15,194 nt of DNA from an uncultured Bryobacterales bacterium (GCA_937859895.1 CALMAV010000370.1:1-15194), one strand, 5' to 3'. Shown: positions 6,018 to 14,909, counted from the first letter of the stretch. Notes: generated by a model not told the origin, from the letters alone. Made by a program: numbers and translations.

Positions 6018-6491
6018 TCACATTCGACCGTTGTGTCCGGCTTCGACAGCGACGTCTTTTGAACGTTTATCGAAACGTCCTTGCGCCTCTCCGATGTCCG
6101 CTAGATGATCGACCGTCCAAACGTACAGTGCGGTGAATGGCTCTCGCAGACTGTGGCCTAGTGGCGTTAGTGAATATTCAACAGCGATCGGCGAGACAGG
6201 AATCACACGGCGGGTCACAAGGCCATTTCTCTCCAATCGCCTGAGAGTCTGTGTGAGAGCCTTTTGTGTCACGCCGCACAAGCGCCTCTTGATCGCGTTA
6301 AATCGCTGCGGTTCGGGACAAAGTAAGGTCAAGATCATAATCGACCACTTATCGGTAATCTGATCCAAAACCGGACGAATCAGCGGTATAGAGGCGAGAA
6401 TACTATCTTCTTCCAGAGTGACCAAGTTGCCTTCAGTATACTTGCGCGATCCAAAGTGCGTTCTTGACACCTGGTATACAGCGGATACCAT
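6018..6491 (-). CDS. HxlR-family transcriptional regulator (second copy, N-terminal cysteine absent)
   Basis: The open frame gives up to 157 aa with the HxlR winged helix: PVLDQITDKWSIMILTLLCPEPQRF, FNAIKRRLCGVTQKALTQTL, RLERNGLVTRR and VEYSLTPLG. The ATG at 6491 has no ribosome binding site and overlaps a palindrome, so translation may begin lower. TTG at 6425, preceded by GAAGG, would give 135 aa, a usual HxlR length. In the conserved position before VLD, where the first HxlR protein has CPS, this one reads IPLIR, so the redox cysteine of QorR/YodB relatives is missing; the two cysteines present lie in the DNA-binding region. It diverges from the SDR gene with 17 bp between the outer starts and probably regulates it. 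Confidence 0.85.
   Translation of the reverse strand: MVSAVYQVSRTHFGSRKYTEGNLVTLEEDSILASIPLIRPVLDQITDKWSIMILTLLCPEPQRFNAIKRRLCGVTQKALTQTLRRLERNGLVTRRVIPVSPIAVEYSLTPLGHSLREPFTALYVWTVDHLADIGEAQGRFDKRSKDVAVEAGHNGRM
6464..6490. promoter_or_regulatory. Candidate operator between HxlR regulator and SDR gene
   Basis: TGGTAT-N7-ATACCA at 6472-6490 is a perfect inverted repeat just upstream of the SDR ribosome binding site (AGGAG near 6496-6500). A TTGACA hexamer lies at 6464-6469. A dimeric HxlR protein bound here would block the SDR transcript. If this is the operator, the 6491 ATG of the regulator gene lies inside it, favouring a downstream start. Confidence 0.45.
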
Positions 6492-6508
6492 GAGGCAGGA
6501 GATTCGAA

Positions 6509-7237
6509 ATGGACTTGAAGGGGAAGGTAGCTGTTGTCACAGGTGGAAGTAGCGGAATTGGGCTAGCGGTGGCGCAGCGCATGACCACCGAGGGCGCCTT
6601 CGTGTACATCACCGGACGTCGGCAGACCGAGTTAGATAAGGCGGCTGCGAGCATTGGCCAACAAATAGCCACTTTTCAGGGCGACGTAACGATTGCTGCC
6701 GATCTTGACCGGTTGTACGCCAGTGTGCAAAGTGAGAAGGGCAGGCTTGACATCCTTGTTATCAGTTCGGGCATGGCTGAATTCGCGAAGTTCGAAGACA
6801 TCACCGAAGACCACTACGACCGGACATTCGATCTAAATGCTCGAGGAACATTGTTTGCAGCACAAAAGGCACTCGGGTTAATGCCAAGAGGAAGTGCCAT
6901 GGTTTTAGTCGGCTCGGTCGCGGATTCAATTGGAACGCTTGGTTACGGAACGTACAACGCCAGCAAAGCCGCAATACGATCGTTCGCACGTACTTGGACC
7001 CGCGAGCTGGCTAGCAGGGGAATCCGGGTCAACGTAGTGAGTCCCGGACCAACGGAAACGCCCATGACTGAAGCGGCACCGAAGGAAGTGAGGGAGGCGC
7101 TCACCAATCTTATCCCTCTTGGACGCATGGGCAGGCCTGAAGAGATCGCTGCCGCTGTCTGCTTTTTAGCGTCTGACGAAAGCAGTTTTATCGCAGGTGC
7201 TGAGCTCTGCGTAGACGGAGGAATGACACAGGTTTAG
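6509..7237 (+). CDS. Classical short-chain dehydrogenase/reductase (SDR)
   Basis: The 242-aa product has the TGGSSGIG cofactor loop (residues 11-18), an Arg pair at 37-38 after beta-2 suggesting NADP(H), DVT at 59-61, the structural Asn110, and catalytic Ser136, Tyr149 and Lys153 in the YNASK motif, then SPGPTETPM and a C-terminal ELCVDGGM. The usual NNAG is replaced by ISSG at 85-88. Length and motifs fit a complete cytoplasmic oxidoreductase acting on a carbonyl or alcohol; the substrate cannot be read from sequence. AGGAG lies seven bases before the ATG. The divergent HxlR gene and the palindrome between them suggest local repression. The next gene converges, so this is a single-gene transcript. 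Confidence 0.9.
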   Translation: MDLKGKVAVVTGGSSGIGLAVAQRMTTEGAFVYITGRRQTELDKAAASIGQQIATFQGDVTIAADLDRLYASVQSEKGRLDILVISSGMAEFAKFEDITEDHYDRTFDLNARGTLFAAQKALGLMPRGSAMVLVGSVADSIGTLGYGTYNASKAAIRSFARTWTRELASRGIRVNVVSPGPTETPMTEAAPKEVREALTNLIPLGRMGRPEEIAAAVCFLASDESSFIAGAELCVDGGMTQV

Positions 7238-7376
7238 GTCACGTTATTCGGAGATGCTGCCGCGAACCGCTGATCCACGCAGCCGAACAGATAAGGTCCG
7301 ATTACCGGAATTGGGCCGTCCCCCTCTTACTCCTATTTCACTCAGCCACGCCCTATCAGCTCATACAATCCCCTCT

Positions 7377-8465
7377 TTACCATCGCGCACTGTCATCTTG
7401 CGGAACCAGGAACGTCGCTTGACTCGGAACACCATTGACCGTTGCTCCAGCATGCGCAAACGAGGGTGAATGAGTGAGAAAATCAGCAGGGAAGTTCAGC
7501 ACGGGCTTGGACGCGCTGTTTAACGCCGCAATCTGCTCCGGCGTAAGCGTTAAGTCAAGCGCCTTCAAGTTCGCTTGGAGCTGCCCAACTGTCCGAGCAC
7601 CTATGATCGGAGCGCTTACCCCCGGCTGCGCCTTCAGCCACGCCAGCGCCGTCGTTGAAGAGTCACTGTTGCACTCCGCCGCGACTTTCCCTACGGCATC
7701 GATGATGTTGTACTGCTTCTCCGTCAACTCTCCCACCCGCGCACCCCGCAACCCCGGCATCTTCGCGCCGTTCGCCCGCGTGTACTTCCCCGTCAAAGCG
7801 CCGCTCTTCAATGGTCCCCACGGCAGCACGCCCAGGCCCAGCTCTTCCGCCATCGGCACCAATTCTCCTTCCACCGTCCGCTCCATCAGCGAATACTCAA
7901 TCTGCAGCGCAATCAGCGGAGTCCACCCGCGAAAGTGAGCCATCACCTGCGCCTGCGCCACCTTCCATGCCGGCGCGTCAGAGAAGCCGATGTACCGCAC
8001 CTTACCCGCCTTCACCAGGTCGTCCAGCGCACTCATTGTCTCGTCAATTGGCGTAAACCGGTCCCAATTGTGCAGGTAATACAGGTCGATGTAGTCGGTC
8101 TGCAGCCGTCGCAGCGACTCCTCGCACTGCGAGACGATGGCCTTCCGTCCAGCCCCGCCCCCGTTCGGATCGCCGGCAAACAAATTCATAAAGAACTTGG
8201 TCGCAATTACTGCACGCTCGCGCTTGCCCTTGCCCTGACGAAAGAAATCGCCAATGATCTTTTCCGAATGCCCGCGGGTATAGCCGTTTGCTGTATCGAT
8301 GAAGTTCCCACCCTGCTCCAGGTAGTACGAAAGTATCGCTTCCGAGTCAGTCACACTCGCTCCATAGCCTCCGCCCAGGTCTTCTCCAAAAGTCATGGCT
8401 CCGAGGCAGAAAGGGCTGACGCGAAGACCGGACCGACCAAGCGTCACGTATGAATTCAGTGGCAT
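7377..8465 (-). CDS. Aldo/keto reductase
   Basis: The start at 8465 (MPLNSYVTLGRSGLRVSPFCLG) is chosen over an in-frame ATG at 8516 because GGAGAGGAGC precedes it at normal spacing and the family normally begins with this motif. The 362-aa product has the catalytic tetrad Asp57 and Tyr62 (FIDTANGY), Lys90 (ATKFF) and His132 (LYYLHNWD), then GKVRYIGFSD, LQIEYSLMER, LPWGPLKSGALTGKY and the C-terminal PIIGARTVGQLQANL for NADPH binding. Such enzymes reduce aldehydes and ketones in the cytoplasm. It diverges from a LysR gene whose product probably activates it. Between SDR (7237) and this gene, 139 bp show no feature. Confidence 0.93.
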   Translation of the reverse strand: MPLNSYVTLGRSGLRVSPFCLGAMTFGEDLGGGYGASVTDSEAILSYYLEQGGNFIDTANGYTRGHSEKIIGDFFRQGKGKRERAVIATKFFMNLFAGDPNGGGAGRKAIVSQCEESLRRLQTDYIDLYYLHNWDRFTPIDETMSALDDLVKAGKVRYIGFSDAPAWKVAQAQVMAHFRGWTPLIALQIEYSLMERTVEGELVPMAEELGLGVLPWGPLKSGALTGKYTRANGAKMPGLRGARVGELTEKQYNIIDAVGKVAAECNSDSSTTALAWLKAQPGVSAPIIGARTVGQLQANLKALDLTLTPEQIAALNSASKPVLNFPADFLTHSPSFAHAGATVNGVPSQATFLVPQDDSARW

Positions 8466-8514
8466 AAATATTGCTCCTCTCCCGGTTGGAGTACGCCGGC
8501 CATGTAGTCGATCC

Positions 8515-8534
8515 ATGCATTGTTAGAATGCCAT
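8515..8534. promoter_or_regulatory. Candidate LysR-type box between AKR and LysR genes
   Basis: GCATT-GTTAG-AATGC at 8517-8531 is a perfect 15-bp inverted repeat, the size of a LysR recognition site, and a T-N11-A spacing can be read at 8516-8528. It sits about 50 bp upstream of the AKR start and overlaps the first possible LysR start codon, as expected for an autoregulated divergent pair. Confidence 0.4.
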
Positions 8535-8536
8535 GT

Positions 8537-9472
8537 ATGCAGCGGGTGCAACTCAGGAATGTCGACCTCAATCTCTTGCTTCCCCTTAAAGCCCTGCTGC
8601 ATGAGCGGAATGTGACACGGGCGGCTGAGCGCGTCCATCTCAGTCAATCGGCTATGAGCCGTACGCTTGACCGCTTGCGCTCAGAGCTCGGTGACGAACT
8701 GCTGGTGCGGGTGGGGCGCAACTACCAGTTGACTCCGCGCGGACTTACGCTTCTCGATGAGCTCGGCCAGATCCTCCCTCGTCTTGTTCGACTTTGGGAA
8801 GGCGAACCCTTTTCACCCGCGCAAAGCGAAGCGCACATCCGTCTCGCCATGACCGACTACGCCAGCAGTGTCGTTCTAGCTCCACTTGCGGAGCTTTGTG
8901 GGCAGGTTGCTCCTGGAATCACGCTTGAGGTGGTCCCTTGGCATGAACGAGCCCATGAAGAAGATGGAGTCGTCGGAACGCATCTGATCCTTAGTCCATT
9001 GGCCGTTCCCTCAACGTTGCGCGCAGAACCTCTCTTCGAGGACGTCTTCCTCTGCGTTCTTGGCCGCAAGCTCAAAGGGCGCAAATCCCCCGTCATGCTG
9101 AAGGAGTACCTCAGCTTTCGCCATATCTCCGTGGAGACGAAACCGAACGGGCAGAACCTGATCGATCATTCGCTTATTGGGGCTGGCCTGCAGCGTCGCG
9201 TCGCTGTCCACCTGCCCTACTTCCTACCGGCAATCCGAATGCTTGAAACGACAGACCTGGTGTTGACAATGCCCGCCCGGATAGGAGAGCCCATGCTGAC
9301 CCTCCTCGACTTTCCATGTCTGAAAGCGCCGAAAGAGATCCCGCCGATTCGCTACTCGATGGTCTGGCACCCACGCTTCGATAGCGATCTTCTACACGTC
9401 TGGCTCCGGGACACAGTGCGCCAAATATTTCGCACTCCTTCTCGCGAGAAAGCTAATGCGAGGAGTCGTTAG
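8537..9472 (+). CDS. LysR-family transcriptional regulator
   Basis: The frame opens at 8471, but the family-like N-terminus is RNVDLNLLLPLKALLHERNV, so the start is probably ATG 8537 (311 aa); ATG 8528 and GTG 8546 are alternatives, none with a strong ribosome binding site. The helix-turn-helix is TRAAERVHLSQSAMSRTLDRLR, followed by LLVRVGRNYQLTPRG, the NodD/PcpR-like subgroup pattern. The effector domain (from about residue 90) runs from RLAMTDYASSVVLAPL through VPWHE and FEDVFLCVLGRKLKG to the C-terminus. The target is likely the divergent aldo/keto reductase gene. From 9473 to the next gene, 127 bp hold only a GTAGCCGTA direct repeat (9503 and 9513). Confidence 0.88.
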   Translation: MQRVQLRNVDLNLLLPLKALLHERNVTRAAERVHLSQSAMSRTLDRLRSELGDELLVRVGRNYQLTPRGLTLLDELGQILPRLVRLWEGEPFSPAQSEAHIRLAMTDYASSVVLAPLAELCGQVAPGITLEVVPWHERAHEEDGVVGTHLILSPLAVPSTLRAEPLFEDVFLCVLGRKLKGRKSPVMLKEYLSFRHISVETKPNGQNLIDHSLIGAGLQRRVAVHLPYFLPAIRMLETTDLVLTMPARIGEPMLTLLDFPCLKAPKEIPPIRYSMVWHPRFDSDLLHVWLRDTVRQIFRTPSREKANARSR

Positions 9473-9599
9473 TCTTGGTCGGGGATGTCGCCCCCCCGGG
9501 CAGTAGCCGTACGTAGCCGTAACGTTGATCGCCTGTACATCTCGAACGCATATCACTCAGAACGGGAACTTGCAAGGCGTGTAGTGGAGTCTTACTCTC

Positions 9600-11822
9600 A
9601 TGCGAGTCTTCCGCGCCGCTTACCTGATCTTTGCAATCCCTCTGATGTATGCATCGGGACCAGCAATCACCCTCGCAGGCAACCTACGGGCGCAGGAAGA
9701 TCCGTCGTCCTCTTCTTCTCCAGTCACCTTCCAAGCTCGCATCGAGAACAATCAAACAATCTTCCGTATCGGCGAGGTCATCCGCCTGGAACTGTCTTAC
9801 TCGACGGTTGCCGCAGGCATCGAAATTTCCACGGCGAACTATGACCGTTCCGGCCGGCTCGGCATTGAGTACTTTACTGTCGAGCCATCGACCGGATGGG
9901 ACGATCCTCTGAAGGCATACTACTCCTCCGGACCGTTCATGGCAGGTGGCCTCTATGGACTTCAACCTCTTTCGGCAAAACCTTACATAGTGGGTAGGGA
10001 CCTCAATGAATGGGTAAGGTTTACGCAGCCTGGTCGCTACCGCCTGGTGGTGACATCCACCCGGGCGGGCTACTCGCGTCGCAGTCCGGGCCAGTCAAAT
10101 TCAGTCCTTCGGTCGAACGAACTTTCGATAACGGTGATCCCGGCAACCGCCGAATGGCAAGCGGCAAAGTTGGCTAATGCTATCGGGACATTGGCTAGTC
10201 ATCGAGGTTCCGTCGATCCTGGCGCAACCGATGGAGAGCGTGAGCGTGCCGTTGCCACAGTCCGCTATCTGGGCACACCCGCCGCTGCTGAACAAATGGC
10301 ACGACGTCTCAATGATCCGGCCCAGTTTCAGTTCATGCTTGGCCTCATCGCTTCTTCCGCCCACGATGCAGCGGTCGCCGCACTGGAGCACGTCTTGAAC
10401 GATCCCTTAGCACCAATTAGTTCCACATTGACTCACACTCTGTATCGTCTCTCGTTAAACAGCGCTGATCAGGGCGACCTGAATTCAATGAGTGAGAAGC
10501 ACGCACGTGTGGTCGATCAGTTGATTGCTGCTCTCGCTTCCAAACGAGACGAGGCCCAAGTAGTCAGCGCGTTTACTGTTGCCCAAGAAGCCGGAACGGC
10601 CAATCTGCCAATCTCCAATTCGCAAAAGGCCAGGCTCTCCGCGTATCTGGTGTCGAACTTTGATCTGCTCCCTGTGCCTTCCCAGGCTGAGTTACTCGAG
10701 TACAGGTGGAACACTCTCGATCCTCAAGTAATACTTCCTCTTCTACCCAAGGTCGTTGCGCGATATCGGGACGGGCCTGTGCTGAATGAGGTGGAGCTCT
10801 GGGACGCGAACAGGGCAAGCGCCGTGGCGCTTAAGCATTGGTGGGAACTCGATCCACTGGCTGCTCGGTCAGCTGTGCTGGCAGAAATCGCAGGCCCTAA
10901 ACCGCGCTTTGGAGCTGATATTCTCGGCTTGCTTCCGGAAAAGGAGTTGCCCGAAGTCGATCAGGTCCTCGCTGACCACCTTGTTTTAAAAGATGGGCAT
11001 GACGAAATCGTCGCTTCTCTCATTGCTCGTTATGCGACGTGGCAGATTGAGCCCCAGGTTGCTGCTTTCCTTGACGAACGCATTGGCGATTGGCGTTGCG
11101 ATACACAGGCGAGCCTGTTTGCCTACATGTTACGCGTGAATACGACAACAGCTGAACCGCTGATTAAACGTGCGCTTGCCGCGCGAAAGCAGACCGGGTG
11201 TTACGGCAGCCTTTTGACAGACGTTGCAAAACTCCACAACGATCCACTGTTAGAAAACTTGGCAATACAGAGCCTTGCAGATAACGATCCCGAAATTGTC
11301 ACCGGTGCTGCCCGTTACCTCGGTGGGTATGGAAGTAGGGCGGCCCAAGCTCTTCTTTGGGCTCGCCTTAAGGCCTGGACCAGTGCCCATCCTCCTCATG
11401 CAAAAACGCCCGGTTCGCGGTCGCTGGAAGAGGAGCCTGATGACGACGCGAGAGATGCGCTGATCACGGCAATTGCTACGGGTACAGCCTGGCTTACCGA
11501 TGAACCCAAGTTGACTCAGCTGCTGACCTATGCCTTGACAGACACCCAACGCAGTCACGTTGAGGGATATCTCAGCGCGTGGCATATGAGTCCTAAACAA
11601 ATATCGCGGATAGGTGACGCTTTCAATGTTGCGCAGTACAATTTGCAAAGCCTCTCCGCCGCCATCGAAAAAGTTAAAGAGTTCCCGCGTGGAACCACAT
11701 TCTCCTTTTCGGGAGACCCTACAAGCAAGGCCGACAGAGACGCTCTCGCGATGTTCCAGGATGCAGCGAAATCTGTTGGGGTCAATGTATTCGCCCAGCC
11801 TAATTCGACAGAAAGGTTATAG
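9600..11822 (+). CDS. Secreted protein of unknown function with N-terminal beta domain and helical-repeat body
   Basis: I do not recognise the family. The 740-aa product has a signal peptide: basic MRVFR, a hydrophobic stretch to about residue 28, and a likely cut after LRAQ (near 30). Residues about 40-180 look like a beta-sandwich (FRIGEVIRLELSYS, FTQPGRYRLVVTSTR, SNELSITVIP). From about 182 to 650 the sequence is mainly helical, with HEAT-like units such as ERAVATVRYLGTPAAAEQMARRL and LLENLAIQSLADNDPEIVTGAARYL. The C-terminal 60 residues contain TTFSFSGDP. No catalytic motif is seen. It should act outside the cytoplasmic membrane. GGAG precedes the ATG by about 11 bases. It ends 26 bp before padR, so it may be cotranscribed with PadR and the ADOP permease. 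Confidence 0.7.
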   Translation: MRVFRAAYLIFAIPLMYASGPAITLAGNLRAQEDPSSSSSPVTFQARIENNQTIFRIGEVIRLELSYSTVAAGIEISTANYDRSGRLGIEYFTVEPSTGWDDPLKAYYSSGPFMAGGLYGLQPLSAKPYIVGRDLNEWVRFTQPGRYRLVVTSTRAGYSRRSPGQSNSVLRSNELSITVIPATAEWQAAKLANAIGTLASHRGSVDPGATDGERERAVATVRYLGTPAAAEQMARRLNDPAQFQFMLGLIASSAHDAAVAALEHVLNDPLAPISSTLTHTLYRLSLNSADQGDLNSMSEKHARVVDQLIAALASKRDEAQVVSAFTVAQEAGTANLPISNSQKARLSAYLVSNFDLLPVPSQAELLEYRWNTLDPQVILPLLPKVVARYRDGPVLNEVELWDANRASAVALKHWWELDPLAARSAVLAEIAGPKPRFGADILGLLPEKELPEVDQVLADHLVLKDGHDEIVASLIARYATWQIEPQVAAFLDERIGDWRCDTQASLFAYMLRVNTTTAEPLIKRALAARKQTGCYGSLLTDVAKLHNDPLLENLAIQSLADNDPEIVTGAARYLGGYGSRAAQALLWARLKAWTSAHPPHAKTPGSRSLEEEPDDDARDALITAIATGTAWLTDEPKLTQLLTYALTDTQRSHVEGYLSAWHMSPKQISRIGDAFNVAQYNLQSLSAAIEKVKEFPRGTTFSFSGDPTSKADRDALAMFQDAAKSVGVNVFAQPNSTERL

Positions 11823-11825
11823 AAT

Positions 11826-11847
11826 ATCTATATAGGGAATCTATAGG
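11826..11847. promoter_or_regulatory. Tandem CTATA-containing repeats before the PadR gene
   Basis: ATCTATATAGG (11826-11836) and ATCTATAGG (11839-11847) lie in tandem in the 26-bp gap. Each holds a palindrome (CTATATAG and CTATAG). AGGGA within the gap at about 11834-11838 is a usable ribosome binding site for PadR. The AT-rich symmetric pair could be a PadR autoregulatory site; this is inference. Confidence 0.35.
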
Positions 11848-11848
11848 T

Positions 11849-12181
11849 ATGCCGGAACCCTCGCTCGAACTTCTGAAAGGTACGCTCGACCTGCTTATCC
11901 TCCGTACCCTCGATCTACGCCCGATGCACGGTTCTGCCATCGCAGAACGTATCTCTCAGGTCACTCATCGAGCTTTCCACGTAAAGGCTGGCTCTCTTTT
12001 CCCGGCGCTTCATCGCCTCGAACAGGAAGGTTGGGTAGAAGGGAAGTGGCAGGAATCTCCTGAAGGCCGTCGCGTCCGCTCATACACGCTCACACGCGCT
12101 GGCCGGCGGCAACTGACAGTAGAAAAAAAGACGTGGACTCGAATCGTACAAGCTATGACAGCGCTCCTGGAGTCCGCTTAG
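11849..12181 (+). CDS. PadR-family transcriptional regulator (ADOP-associated)
   Basis: The 110-aa product is a minimal PadR winged-helix protein: LLKGTLDLLILRTLDLRPMHGSAIAERI, then VKAGSLFPALHRLEQEGWVEGKW, EGRRVRSYTLTRAGRRQL and a C-terminal dimerisation helix with no separate ligand domain. Proteins of this short type sit directly before ADOP permease genes in Acidobacteriota and are thought to control them. The stop codon is four bases before the ADOP start, so the two are translationally linked. An AGGGA site nine to ten bases upstream supports the ATG. Confidence 0.92.
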   Translation: MPEPSLELLKGTLDLLILRTLDLRPMHGSAIAERISQVTHRAFHVKAGSLFPALHRLEQEGWVEGKWQESPEGRRVRSYTLTRAGRRQLTVEKKTWTRIVQAMTALLESA

Positions 12182-12185
12182 CATC

Positions 12186-14861
12186 ATGCGATTTGCCCAC
12201 AAGGTAAAGCGCCTTCTAAGCAACGCCTTTCAAAGGAACGCGCTCGAATACACACTCGACGCCGAACTACGCGCCTATGTGGATGAGATGACTGATCGTA
12301 AGATCCGGCAGGGAGTGCCTCGCGAAGAAGCGCAGCGGCAAGCACTCTTAGAGGTGGGCGGTATCGAGAACGTCAAAGAAGAAGTACGTGACTCGTGGCT
12401 GGGACGAGGGATCGAGGCCACGTTTCAGGATATTCGGTTTGCATGCCGCACCCTGCTCCGGTCGCCAGGGTTTACGGTTGTGGTCGTCGCAACCCTTGCA
12501 CTTGCGATGTCCTCCAATCTTACGATGTTCAGTCTGATGCGCGCGGTGCTGTGGCGTCCGCTGCCTTACCGGGACCCGAACCGGATGGTCGTAATTGAGG
12601 TAGACGCACGCAACGTTCTCAACGCAGGCGCCACCAGGCAAGAATTAATCGCTCTCGGAGAGCGCAGCCGCTCGTTCGAAAAAACCTCGACAGTCGATCG
12701 CACCGACGCAAGCTTGGAATATGCGGGCGACGTAGAGAACATCGCTGCAGCGAATATTTCTGACGACTTCCTTCCGCTCCTGGGCGTCCGCCTTGCGCTG
12801 GGACGTATGCCGCACACGCGCATCGACTCGGGGCGGCAACAGCCGTCTGCGATTCTCATCAGCAACGAACTCTGGCAGCGACGGTTTTTCGCCGATCCCA
12901 GCATCATTGGAAAATCTTGCCGCGTCAATGATCTCGATATGGCAATTGTCGGGGTGCTGGCCCCCGGTTTCCATCTCTTCCTACCCCCTGCGATTATTGA
13001 TTCTGAGCAGATCGATGTGTGGATTCCCTCTCGCCTTGACGTAACCGACCCTCATCGTGGGGTCCCTCTGCTAGCCCGACTAAGGCCTGGAGTGACGCTG
13101 GGCCAGGCGAACGCCGATCTGAAAACACTTGCGGCGCAGTTCGAGCGTGACTATCCAGATCTCTATTTCGGCTCGAAGGCGTGGCAAGCTTCGCCATTCG
13201 ACCTGAGATCCGGTGCGAACGTTCGCTTCACAGCTAGGCCATTGCATGAAGAGATGACGCGCGAGGTCCGGCCGGCACTGTTCCTGCTGTCGGGCGCAGT
13301 TGGTTTTGTGTTGTTGATTGCTTGCGTGAATGTAGCCAATCTGATGCTGGCGCGGGGCTCGGCCCGACAGCGCGAATGGGAAATCCGGCGAGCGCTCGGC
13401 GCAGGAGGAATTCGAATCATCCGGCAGCAACTGACCGAAAGCCTTGTGCTCGCAACGGCGGCCGCCGCGCTCGGTCTGCTCGGCGCTCGCCTAGCGCTTG
13501 GGGCCATCGCGCAACAAACCGCCTGGCACATTCCTCTGCAATCGAGGATCGAAATCGATGCTTACGTTGCGCTCTTTGCGCTGGTATTATCAGCGATCAC
13601 GAGCGTGCTCTTCGGTCTGCTGCCCGCTTGGCGACAAGCATCGAGCAAGACTGGCCGGGCACTACCAGCGGGCCGCTCGGAAACCGCAGGGTCCGGTGCC
13701 AGAAGGCTACAACGGATTCTAGTAGCAACCGAAATCGCGCTCTCGATCGTGCCGTTAGTTTGCGGAGGCTTAATGTTGCGGTCCTTTCTGAATCTGCTCC
13801 ATTCGCCTCTCGGGTTTGATCCGGCAAACGTCATCACCGCAGGAGTGCCTATTGACTTCAAGCGATATCCAACGATGGAGGGGCGACTGGCGCTTCTGCG
13901 CGACGTGATAGATCGCGTAAGCGCAATCCCAGGAGTACAGTCGGTGAGCGCCGCCGACCCGCTTCCTCTTGCTGGCCAAGAGAGGCGTCGCGTGGGACGG
14001 CCCGACAGGCCAGACACTCCGCCGATTCTTGCTACCCAGCAATTTACTCTTCCCGGATACCTGAGAGTCATGGGCACGCCTCTAAGGGCGGGCCGCGACT
14101 TCACAGCCGAAGATCTGAAAGCGGAACGCGCCGTGGCCATTATCGATGAGGGCTTGGCCAAGCGCCTATGGCCCGAAGGAGCCATTGGAAAGCGAATGGT
14201 TGTCTATAGAACTGGCTGGCTGAATGACTTCGAGGTAATTGGTGTCACAAGCGGTGTGCGCGTTACAAGGGTACGCGACGGGAACGTGCCCCACTTCATG
14301 ATTCCGTACAGCCTCTACCCGCGCGAGATGTCTCTGGTGATCAAGACGCGTGAGGCGCCGGAGAGAATCGCGCCGCGGATAAAAGCTGAAGTCGATGCGG
14401 CTCACATTGGACGGAAGCCGCTCGAAGTACGGCCGTTGAGCGACTATGTGTCGGATTCGATCGGCGATACCCGCTTCATCATGTTCGTGCTCGCGATGTT
14501 CGCAGGCACGTCCGTGCTGTTGGCGGTCGTGGGGCTCTACGGAACGTTAGCGTACCTAACGGCGCAACGAACACGCGAATTCGGCATCCGCATGGCATTG
14601 GGCTCAAGTGTCGGAGCCATCATCGCTATCGTGCTAAAAGAAAGCATCCTGTTATCCGTTGTAGGCACAGCGCTAGGCCTGATGGGGGTTGCAGCCGTTA
14701 CCGGAGCAATCCGCGAAATGCTTTACGGCGTGCGCCCCTTGGACAGCATGACCTTGCTAGGTGTCATAGCATTAATCGGAGCAGTCGCCCTGGGCGCCGC
14801 CAGTGTCCCCGCATGGCGAGCTGCACGCATCGATCCGCAGACATCTTTACGGAGTGAGTAG
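12186..14861 (+). CDS. ADOP-family duplicated orphan ABC permease (MacB/FtsX-like)
   Basis: The 891-aa product has the full ADOP plan. A cytoplasmic prefix (residues about 20-75, DAELRAYVDEMTDRKIRQGV) precedes a first transmembrane helix near 97-125 (PGFTVVVVATLALAMSSNLT), a MacB-like periplasmic region to about 355, a first FtsX block of three helices (about 365-490, with EIRRALGAG), a second single helix near 513-535, a second periplasmic region, and a final FtsX block (about 762-885, with REFGIRMALGSS and WRAARIDP). It is an inner-membrane protein. No ATPase gene is adjacent, as is usual for this family, so its role (transport, mechanotransmission or signalling) and ATPase partner are unknown. 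GGAG about 13 bases upstream and the four-base gap after PadR suggest translational coupling. The protein looks intact. Confidence 0.95.
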   Translation: MRFAHKVKRLLSNAFQRNALEYTLDAELRAYVDEMTDRKIRQGVPREEAQRQALLEVGGIENVKEEVRDSWLGRGIEATFQDIRFACRTLLRSPGFTVVVVATLALAMSSNLTMFSLMRAVLWRPLPYRDPNRMVVIEVDARNVLNAGATRQELIALGERSRSFEKTSTVDRTDASLEYAGDVENIAAANISDDFLPLLGVRLALGRMPHTRIDSGRQQPSAILISNELWQRRFFADPSIIGKSCRVNDLDMAIVGVLAPGFHLFLPPAIIDSEQIDVWIPSRLDVTDPHRGVPLLARLRPGVTLGQANADLKTLAAQFERDYPDLYFGSKAWQASPFDLRSGANVRFTARPLHEEMTREVRPALFLLSGAVGFVLLIACVNVANLMLARGSARQREWEIRRALGAGGIRIIRQQLTESLVLATAAAALGLLGARLALGAIAQQTAWHIPLQSRIEIDAYVALFALVLSAITSVLFGLLPAWRQASSKTGRALPAGRSETAGSGARRLQRILVATEIALSIVPLVCGGLMLRSFLNLLHSPLGFDPANVITAGVPIDFKRYPTMEGRLALLRDVIDRVSAIPGVQSVSAADPLPLAGQERRRVGRPDRPDTPPILATQQFTLPGYLRVMGTPLRAGRDFTAEDLKAERAVAIIDEGLAKRLWPEGAIGKRMVVYRTGWLNDFEVIGVTSGVRVTRVRDGNVPHFMIPYSLYPREMSLVIKTREAPERIAPRIKAEVDAAHIGRKPLEVRPLSDYVSDSIGDTRFIMFVLAMFAGTSVLLAVVGLYGTLAYLTAQRTREFGIRMALGSSVGAIIAIVLKESILLSVVGTALGLMGVAAVTGAIREMLYGVRPLDSMTLLGVIALIGAVALGAASVPAWRAARIDPQTSLRSE

Positions 14862-14909
14862 TTAGTGTTCCCCGAACAGCTGGAGAGGCGTAAACTTGGG
14901 TCTGGGCCA

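Noticed and set aside
13322..13819. Long plus-strand and minus-strand frames inside the ADOP gene
   Set aside because: They are shadows of a GC-rich coding sequence; their translations are Arg/Ser/Ala-rich with no domains.
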